Assembly: GCA_047974375.1 (NCBI GenBank)
Contig: JBKECF010000060.1
Location: 1-20,021, forward strand
Length of the DNA: 20,021 bases
Direction of reading: 5' to 3'
Source of the DNA: JBKECF01 sp047974375
Lineage (GTDB): Bacteria; Bacillota; Clostridia; Lachnospirales; CAMZNU01
Shown here piece by piece: positions 15,059-20,021 of this stretch. Position numbers and translations under genes: made by a program. The notes below the pieces were generated by a model. That model was not told the DNA's origin. It was given only the letters and a program-made list of their open reading frames with translations, and did not search any database. The number at the start of each line of letters is the position of its first letter. The first letter of the stretch is position 1.

Positions 15059-16273
15059 ATGGATTTAGATACTTATACCTGGCTAGGGTACAAAAGAAAA
15101 AATGGCAAAAAAGGAATTAGAAATAAAATAATTGTAATAAATACTGTAAAGTGCAGTGAAGTAGTTGCAAGAGATGTTGTAAATAGATTTAATAGCAATA
15201 ATATAGAACTTATTGGCTTTGATGGTTGTACAGATAATCAATACGCTGTAAATATGTTAATAAGTTTAATTAAACATCCTAATGTTGGTGGCGTTTTGGC
15301 TATTGGTTTGGGTTGTGAATATATACAACCGGAGTGGTTATATGAAATCGCTTTAAAGGAAGGTAAAGAAGCAAATTGGCTTTTTATCCAAAATGAAGGT
15401 GGAACTAAAAAATCGATTTTACTAGGAGAAAAGTATGTAAATGAAATGTTAATTAAACTGGAAAAAATCCCTAAAATAGAAATGTCAATGAAAGATTTAA
15501 TTATTGGTGCAGAGTGTGGGGGTAGCGATTTTACAAGTGGATTAGCAGGGAATGTTGTAGTAGGTCATTTATATGATAGACTTGTAGATTTTGGAGGTAC
15601 AGCTATTTTTGAAGAAATAGTTGAGGCTATAGGCTTAGATAGTTTACTAGTAAGTAGAGGCAGCTCTGAAAAAGTTAAACAAGAATTGCAATATACCTAC
15701 GATAAAGCATTAGATTATTGCAGAGGGGTAAATCAGTATTCTGTTAGTCCAGGAAATTTTGCTGGAGGACTGTCAACTATTGAGGAAAAAAGTATGGGCG
15801 CTCTTATAAAAAGCGGGACAAAAGCAATAGAGGGAGTATTAAAAGTGTCTAGTACACCTACTTCCAATGGGCTGTGGCTTTTGGATAGTACTCCAGACCC
15901 ATATTTTATGCAATTTGGTATTACAAACCCAAATGATAATGAAGGATTAATGGCATTAATTAGTTGTGGTGCACATATTGTTTTTTTAGTTACTGGTAGA
16001 GGTAATGTTGTAGGAAGTGCCATTAGCCCTTGTATAAAAATTACAGGTAATCATAATACTTTTATAAATATGATTGATGATATGGATTTTGATGCAAGTA
16101 AGGTTTTAAGTGGCGCATCTTCGCAAAATGAAATGACTGATGAACTTTTAAGTTTAACTTATGAAGTAGCTAGAGGAAACTTAACAAAGGCTGAGGAATT
16201 AGGCCACAGGGAATATTTTATTCCATATAAATACCAAGACAAGGAAGTTGACTTAAAAAAAAATTGTACTTAG
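15059..16273 (+). CDS. uxaA: Altronate dehydratase large subunit (UxaA C-terminal, D-galactarate/altronate dehydratase family)
   Basis: This 404-aa catalytic subunit is of the UxaA/GarD type, iron-dependent dehydratases of sugar acids. Family landmarks are GYKRKNGKKGIRNKIIVINTVKCSE (Cys32), HPNVGGVLAIGLGCE (Cys86), AECGGSDFTSGLAGN (Cys153), SPGNFAGGLSTIEEKSMGALIKSGT, and VTGRGNVVGSAISPCIKITGN. Deviations from the common pattern are SGLAGN where SGITANP is usual, and VTGRGN where TTGRGT or TTGRGN is usual. The conserved cysteines are kept, so it is probably active but possibly with a shifted substrate range. It acts with the SAF-domain subunit encoded just upstream. After its stop the operon is interrupted by a structured repeat before the SDR gene. 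Confidence 0.92.
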   Translation: MDLDTYTWLGYKRKNGKKGIRNKIIVINTVKCSEVVARDVVNRFNSNNIELIGFDGCTDNQYAVNMLISLIKHPNVGGVLAIGLGCEYIQPEWLYEIALKEGKEANWLFIQNEGGTKKSILLGEKYVNEMLIKLEKIPKIEMSMKDLIIGAECGGSDFTSGLAGNVVVGHLYDRLVDFGGTAIFEEIVEAIGLDSLLVSRGSSEKVKQELQYTYDKALDYCRGVNQYSVSPGNFAGGLSTIEEKSMGALIKSGTKAIEGVLKVSSTPTSNGLWLLDSTPDPYFMQFGITNPNDNEGLMALISCGAHIVFLVTGRGNVVGSAISPCIKITGNHNTFINMIDDMDFDASKVLSGASSQNEMTDELLSLTYEVARGNLTKAEELGHREYFIPYKYQDKEVDLKKNCT

Positions 16274-16288
16274 TCAATATACCTATCC

Positions 16289-16486
16289 GTCAGTGTGAGC
16301 TTGTACCCCCACTGAGCGGCGAATTTGGCCGCATAACCGAGTTGGTTGCATATTTGGTTGCATAGTCGAGCAGAAAGCACAGCTTTCGACCAGACTCGAG
16401 CAATAAAGCAAAGCTTTATGACCAGAGCAGTTTACGTAGTAAACGGCCAGATGCCAGCATTGAGGTGGGGTCTAATTCTTACTGAT
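16289..16486. repeat. Modular BOX/MITE-like structured intergenic element
   Basis: The element fills most of the 269-bp gap between the uxaA large-subunit gene and the SDR gene and is richer in G+C than its surroundings. Outer arms TCAGT (16290-16294) and ACTGA (16481-16485) enclose a second pair CCCCAC (16307-16312) and GTGGGG (16465-16470). Inside are a hairpin GCGGC 16316-16320 with GCCGC 16328-16332; two tandem 12-mers differing at one base (16341-16352, 16353-16364; core TTGGTTGCATA); and three hairpins with 3-nt loops at 16373-16387, 16403-16419 and 16430-16444. Each of these three follows GCA and is followed by GACCAGA or GGCCAGA. The first two also share TCGAGCA before the stem. Stem sequences differ while pairing is kept, which points to selection on structure. 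There is no open reading frame of note and no U-tract. Confidence 0.8.
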
Positions 16487-16542
16487 AAAGTGAATAATAC
16501 TTTTATACATTTTATATGATGCAAATTCGAAATGGAGAAAAA

Positions 16543-17343
16543 ATGTTTAAATTTACAGACAAAGAAACTAAAGAGTTTAATATAAATAAGTTTTATGATT
16601 TAACAGGTAAAACAGCTATAGTAACGGGTGGTGCAACTGGTTTGGGACTGGCTATTACAAGGTGTTTAATAAGTTCTGGAGCTAAAGTTATTGTGCTAAG
16701 TTATGAAAATGAGGAAACAGGAAAAAAAGCCTTGGAAGAATTTTCTAATAATGCCAAGTACTATCACTTTGACATAACTAAAACAGAAAAAACAGAAGCA
16801 ATGGTTAAAAAAGTTATAAATGAAAATGGAAATATAAATATACTTATAAATAATGCAGGAAATCATTGTAAAAAATATATTTGGGATATGACTGTGGAGG
16901 ATTATACCGATGTTTTAGATGTCCATTTAGTCGGTGCTTTTGCTCTAACTAAGGCATTAGTTCCTTATATGAAAGAAGATAAATTCGGTAGAATTATTTT
17001 TCAGGCATCTATGACCAGTTATATAGGTCAACCAATGGTAAGTGGGTATGCAACTGCAAAGGCTGGATATCTTGGTTTAATTCATACCCTTACTGCTGAG
17101 TTAGCTGAATTTGGAATAACAGTAAATGCCATTGCGCCAGGGTGGATTGATACACCAATGTTTCATAAAGCTACAGATACAGATCCAGTACGGCTAAATA
17201 AAATATTAGGTAGAATTCCAGCAAATGAAGTAGGAGATCCAATGGACGTAGGAATGTGTGCGGCTTTTCTATGTAGTAATGCTGCAAGATATATTAGTGG
17301 TAGTTGTATTCCTGTTGATGGTGGTGCATTAATTGGATTTTAG
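16543..17343 (+). CDS. SDR-family oxidoreductase, probable hexuronate (fructuronate/tagaturonate) reductase
   Basis: This 266-aa short-chain dehydrogenase has all classical SDR elements: cofactor motif TGGATGLG (28-35), NNAG (103-106), catalytic S156, Y169 and K173 (YATAK), and PGWIDTP. It resembles gluconate 5-dehydrogenase/2-deoxygluconate dehydrogenase-type sequences. In Bacillus subtilis the D-mannonate oxidoreductase of the exu locus is also an SDR protein, so a role in reducing the UxaC product to an aldonate is likely here, where no UxaB/UxuB-type reductase is encoded. The start chosen is the ATG at 16543, five bases after GGAG. The frame also has ATGs at 16516 and 16519, but they lack a ribosome binding site. 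The second strand ends with VLSYEN, without the Asp typical of strict NAD specificity, so the cofactor is unclear. Confidence 0.88.
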   Translation: MFKFTDKETKEFNINKFYDLTGKTAIVTGGATGLGLAITRCLISSGAKVIVLSYENEETGKKALEEFSNNAKYYHFDITKTEKTEAMVKKVINENGNINILINNAGNHCKKYIWDMTVEDYTDVLDVHLVGAFALTKALVPYMKEDKFGRIIFQASMTSYIGQPMVSGYATAKAGYLGLIHTLTAELAEFGITVNAIAPGWIDTPMFHKATDTDPVRLNKILGRIPANEVGDPMDVGMCAAFLCSNAARYISGSCIPVDGGALIGF

Positions 17344-17351
17344 GGGGATTT

Positions 17352-18755
17352 ATGAATAAGGGATTTAACGAAGAACTTTTTTTGACAAATAAAACAGGGA
17401 GTATGTTATACCACAAATATGCAGAAAAAATGCCCATTATAGATTATCATTGCCACTTGAACCCTAAAGAGATGTATGAAAATGAACAATTTGAAGATTT
17501 AGGAGAAATATGGCTAAAAGGTGATCACTATAAATGGAGAGCAATGCGAACTTTCGGAATTAGTGAAAAATATATAACTGGAGATGCCAGCTACTATGCA
17601 AAATTTTTAAAATTTGCAGAGATATTGCCATTACTGGTAGGAAACCCATTGTATATATGGTGTGCTATGGAGTTGAAAAGATACTTTGGTATTAATGAAC
17701 CTCTTTGTGAAAAAAATGCAGAAGAAATTTATATAAAAACTAAGGATATAATTGTTAAAGAAAATATTAATAGACATTGGTGTATTAATAAGTCAAATGT
17801 CAAATTAATTTCCACAACGGAAGATCCTATAGATACATTGGAATATCATAAATTGTTGACTAAGGAAAATAAGTTAAAAACTAAAGTAATAAGCGCCTTT
17901 AGACCAGATATGGCAATGTTTCTAAAGGAGAATAGTTTTAAAGATTATATGGAGAAACTTTCAAAAAGTGCAGATGTTAAAATTATTTCTTATAAAGATA
18001 TGTTAAAGGCATTAGATGTTAGGTTGAAATATTTTAAAGACCTAGGGACTTCTGTTTCAGATAATGGAATACCATACTTTAAGTGGGAAGACTATAGGGA
18101 AGAAGAAATTGAAACAATATGGGCAAAGGCTTGTAATAATGAAGAAATTTCTCAAATAGAGGAAAATAAATATGTAAGTTCCTTTTTGTTTGATATAGGA
18201 AAAATGTACAATAAAAATTCCTTTGTTATGCAATTGCACATAGGCACTTATTTAAATACAAATACAAAGAAGGTAGAGGAGATTGGTAAGTCTACGGGAT
18301 TTGATTGTGTTGACGATAATTCATCTGTAAAGTGCCTAGGAAGATTATTAAATGAACTTTCAAAGAAAGACCTATTACCAAAAACTATACTCTACCCTTT
18401 AGATGGAACAAAGATTGAGGCGTGGTCAATTTTAGCTGCTGCATTTTGTGAAAGTGGAATAAAAGGAAAAGTGCAGCTAGGTGCGTCTTGGTGGTTTAAT
18501 GATCAGGTTTATGGAATACAAAGACAATTTGAGAGCTGTGGTAACTTGTACCCTGTATCTTTATCAATAGGAATGTTAACAGATAGCAGAAGTTTTATAA
18601 GCTACCCAAGGCATGAATTGTATAGAAGGGTATTTTGCGATTATTTAGGTAAATTAGTTGAACGTAATGAGTACTTTAGTGATGAAATGTATTTAAAAAA
18701 AATAGTAGAAGATGTTTGTTATAATAATGTAGTTGATTTTTTTGCTTTAAGGTAA
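17352..18755 (+). CDS. uxaC: Glucuronate (uronate) isomerase
   Basis: UxaC interconverts D-glucuronate with D-fructuronate and D-galacturonate with D-tagaturonate, the first cytoplasmic step of hexuronate use. The 467-aa protein is full length for this amidohydrolase-superfamily member. The metal-binding HxH lies in IIDYHCHLNPKEM (H33, H35), followed by GDHYKWRAMRTFG. The C-terminal region has QLGASWWFNDQVYGIQRQFE and GMLTDSRSFISYPRHELYRRVFCDYLG, with the family's Asp and Arg residues. The stretch before GMLTDSRSF reads NLYPVSLSI where LLSRFV is more usual. The start follows GGGGG, 8 bp after the SDR stop. It is the last gene of the catabolic operon, with two terminators downstream. Confidence 0.97.
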   Translation: MNKGFNEELFLTNKTGSMLYHKYAEKMPIIDYHCHLNPKEMYENEQFEDLGEIWLKGDHYKWRAMRTFGISEKYITGDASYYAKFLKFAEILPLLVGNPLYIWCAMELKRYFGINEPLCEKNAEEIYIKTKDIIVKENINRHWCINKSNVKLISTTEDPIDTLEYHKLLTKENKLKTKVISAFRPDMAMFLKENSFKDYMEKLSKSADVKIISYKDMLKALDVRLKYFKDLGTSVSDNGIPYFKWEDYREEEIETIWAKACNNEEISQIEENKYVSSFLFDIGKMYNKNSFVMQLHIGTYLNTNTKKVEEIGKSTGFDCVDDNSSVKCLGRLLNELSKKDLLPKTILYPLDGTKIEAWSILAAAFCESGIKGKVQLGASWWFNDQVYGIQRQFESCGNLYPVSLSIGMLTDSRSFISYPRHELYRRVFCDYLGKLVERNEYFSDEMYLKKIVEDVCYNNVVDFFALR

Positions 18756-18778
18756 AAATATAAAAATTATAATTTTGA

Positions 18779-18817
18779 AAAAGAGCTATGAAGGGTCGAT
18801 TACTTTGTAGCTCTTTT
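18779..18817 (+). terminator. Rho-independent terminator 1 after uxaC
   Basis: Ten-base-pair arms (18779-18788 and 18808-18817, core AAGAGCTA/TAGCTCTT) with a 19-nt loop end in a TTTT run, 24 bp after the uxaC stop. Confidence 0.75.
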
Positions 18818-18826
18818 ATGTTATGC

Positions 18827-18855
18827 AAAAAGAGTGATGGGTTTTCACTTTTTTT
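18827..18855 (+). terminator. Rho-independent terminator 2 after uxaC
   Basis: Arms 18827-18837 and 18845-18855 (one G-U pair) with a 7-nt loop end in seven T residues. It is tandem to the preceding hairpin and isolates the catabolic operon from the metallophosphoesterase gene. Confidence 0.75.
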
Positions 18856-18920
18856 ATTAAAGTTTTCCATATTTTACAAAGCACCAAGCTTTTTCTTTTC
18901 AAGACAGCCCTTTTTCTGTT

Positions 18921-18954
18921 TTGTAACATGAATGTCACAAAAGTTATTTATAAT
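18921..18954 (+). promoter_or_regulatory. Promoter with operator-like palindrome upstream of the metallophosphoesterase gene
   Basis: A -10 box TATAAT (18949-18954) is preceded by an inverted repeat TTGTAACAT-GA-ATGTCACAA (18921-18940) with one mismatched pair. No good -35 stands at 17 bp, as is common for activator-dependent promoters. The palindrome resembles sites bound by BceR-like OmpR-family response regulators (TGTCAC-type arms), and a response-regulator gene lies in the same transcription unit. The assignment is an inference. Confidence 0.5.
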
Positions 18955-18989
18955 GAATAAAAATAATTTTTGCGAAAGGAAAGAAATAC

Positions 18990-19829
18990 ATGAAATTTAT
19001 ATTATTTATTTTTAAATCCACTTTATTACTTTTTTTACTATTAGGAATTTGTATGTTTTACGCTTTTAAGATTGAGCTCTACAGTATTAGGTCTAAGGGA
19101 ATATATTTAAATGAAAAAACAGATGATTATATAAAAGTAGTTCAATTTAGTGACGTTCACATAAAAGAAGATTTTACTTACGAAAACTTTGCTAAAGTTG
19201 TAAAGTGTATTAATGAACAGCAACCGGATATAGTTGTGTTTACAGGTGACTTATATGATAATTATGGAAAATATAACGACGATGCAAATATTATTAGAGA
19301 GTTGCAAAAAATTAATGTAAAGTATGATAAAATCGCTATATGGGGAAACAGGGACTACGGTGGAGGCGCCGCTAGACACTATAAAAATATTATGGAGCAA
19401 TCTGGTTTTATAGTATTAAAAAATGAAAATGAGTATGTTACAACGGATAAAAATAAAAAAATATTATTTACAGGGTTAGATGATAGTATGCTGGGCAATG
19501 CAAGTATGCCTACTTCTACAAAGATATATGAATCGGATTACAATATTATACTAACTCATGAACCAGATATAGCTGATTTTTTTCAGGAATACAACTATAA
19601 TTTAGTATTAGGTGGCCATAGTCACGGAGGACAAATAAATATACCTTTTATCCCTGCTATTAATAGAAAGGCTGTGTCATTAACATCGCATGCTACTAAA
19701 TATACAAGTGGTTTATATGAAATAAATTCAAATACAAAAATATACGTAAATACAGGAATTGGTACAACGCATATTTCCGCAAGATTTGGTGTAATACCGG
19801 AAATTTCTGTATTCTATATTTTTTTATAG
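18990..19829 (+). CDS. Membrane-anchored metallophosphoesterase (YkuE/YaeI-like)
   Basis: This 279-aa protein has an N-terminal membrane anchor (about residues 4-26) and a calcineurin-like phosphoesterase domain facing outward. Metal-binding motifs are in order: SDVH (D55, H57), GDLYDN (D87), GNRD (N120-R121-D122), LTHEPD (H190) and GGHSHGG (H210, H212). The third motif has Arg where GNHD/GNHE is usual; this residue contacts substrate rather than metal, so metal binding should be intact. Related proteins hydrolyse phosphodiesters such as lipid headgroup or UDP-linked substrates, but the substrate here is unknown. The ribosome binding site is AAAGGAAAG. The gene is followed after 12 bp by a response-regulator gene, which suggests a link to envelope signalling. 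Confidence 0.9.
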   Translation: MKFILFIFKSTLLLFLLLGICMFYAFKIELYSIRSKGIYLNEKTDDYIKVVQFSDVHIKEDFTYENFAKVVKCINEQQPDIVVFTGDLYDNYGKYNDDANIIRELQKINVKYDKIAIWGNRDYGGGAARHYKNIMEQSGFIVLKNENEYVTTDKNKKILFTGLDDSMLGNASMPTSTKIYESDYNIILTHEPDIADFFQEYNYNLVLGGHSHGGQINIPFIPAINRKAVSLTSHATKYTSGLYEINSNTKIYVNTGIGTTHISARFGVIPEISVFYIFL

Positions 19830-19841
19830 GTGGAGAATAAT

Positions 19842-20021
19842 ATGAAAATTTTAATTGCTGAAGATGATGAAAATATGAGTAAAATATTAAAGTTATATCT
19901 TCAAAAAGAAGGTTATTATGTTGATACTACTTTTAATGGTAGAGATACAATATCCTATTTAGAAGAAAATAAAGTAGATTTATTATTATTAGATTGGATG
20001 CTACCTTATAAAAGTGGTATA
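19842..20021 (+). CDS. Response regulator, N-terminal receiver domain (truncated by window end)
   Basis: The first 60 codons of a two-component response regulator are visible. The protein starts MKILIAEDDENM, with the acidic pocket Glu-Asp-Asp at residues 7-9, and reaches the phosphoacceptor D51 in LLLLDWMLPYKSGI. The pattern fits OmpR/PhoB-type regulators, but the output domain is outside the window. The start follows GGTGGAG with normal spacing, 12 bp after the metallophosphoesterase stop, so the two genes are probably co-transcribed. A histidine kinase gene is expected downstream. Confidence 0.9.
   Translation, partial: MKILIAEDDENMSKILKLYLQKEGYYVDTTFNGRDTISYLEENKVDLLLLDWMLPYKSGI

Noticed and set aside
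16366..16451. CRISPR array
   Set aside because: The repeated connectors are only 7 nt, the intervening segments are self-complementary hairpins, and no cas genes are present.
18921..18940. Rex-type redox operator
   Set aside because: Rex sites are TTGTGAA-N4-TTCACAA. Here the arms are TTGTAACAT and ATGTCACAA, so the inner bases and spacing do not fit.

Overview
The window looks like the chromosome of a low-GC, strictly anaerobic member of the Bacillota, most likely class Clostridia. The evidence is the AT-rich sequence, strong AGGAGG-type ribosome binding sites, consensus sigma-A promoters, and a [FeFe]-hydrogenase maturation operon. I cannot name the genus or species. Nearly all genes are on the + strand. 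One divergently transcribed pair (8093-9752) is on the - strand.

Layout. (1) 2-388: 3' end of an aldose 1-epimerase gene (galM), cut by the window edge. (2) 529-4453: a compact operon for a TM1266-type small protein, HydG, HydF and HydE, which together build and deliver the H-cluster 2Fe subcluster. No structural hydrogenase is present. (3) 4440-5253: a consensus promoter, a DUF177 (YceD-like) gene, rpmF (ribosomal protein L32) and a strong terminator. (4) 5363-7992: plsX, a membrane-anchored NusG-II-domain protein, a Gx-transporter/HepPP-synthase-component-I-like membrane protein and yaaA, coupled by overlapping or abutting starts and stops and closed by a terminator. (5) 8093-18755: an acid-sugar (hexuronate) catabolic locus. 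The - strand carries a YcxB-like membrane protein and a mandelate-racemase-subgroup dehydratase. The + strand carries a LacI-family regulator, a DctP-Q-M TRAP transporter, an RraA-fold aldolase-like protein, split altronate dehydratase (small SAF subunit plus large subunit), an SDR oxidoreductase and UxaC. (6) 18779-18855: two tandem terminators. (7) 18921-20021: an operator-like palindrome and -10 box, a membrane-anchored metallophosphoesterase, and the 5' end of a response-regulator gene cut by the window edge.

How the catabolic locus probably works (inference from families): the TRAP system imports a hexuronate such as galacturonate. UxaC isomerises it to the keto-acid, the SDR enzyme reduces that to an aldonate, and the two-part UxaA dehydrates the aldonate to 2-keto-3-deoxygluconate (KDG). 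No KDG kinase or KDPG aldolase is encoded here, but an RraA-fold protein overlaps the UxaA small-subunit gene and could be the missing aldolase. Two matching AAAACGTTT-centred palindromes, one near the LacI-family start and one upstream of the divergent promoter, suggest that one regulator controls both arms.

The most unusual non-coding object is a compact modular element at about 16289-16486, between the uxaA large-subunit gene and the SDR gene. It has nested outer arms, a 12-nt tandem repeat and three short hairpins set in a repeated GCA / G(A/G)CCAGA frame. It resembles a BOX-like or MITE-like repeat. I did not find convincing evidence of a wholly new enzymatic system. The best leads are this element, the non-canonical hexuronate gene set, and the possible two-component operator upstream of the metallophosphoesterase.
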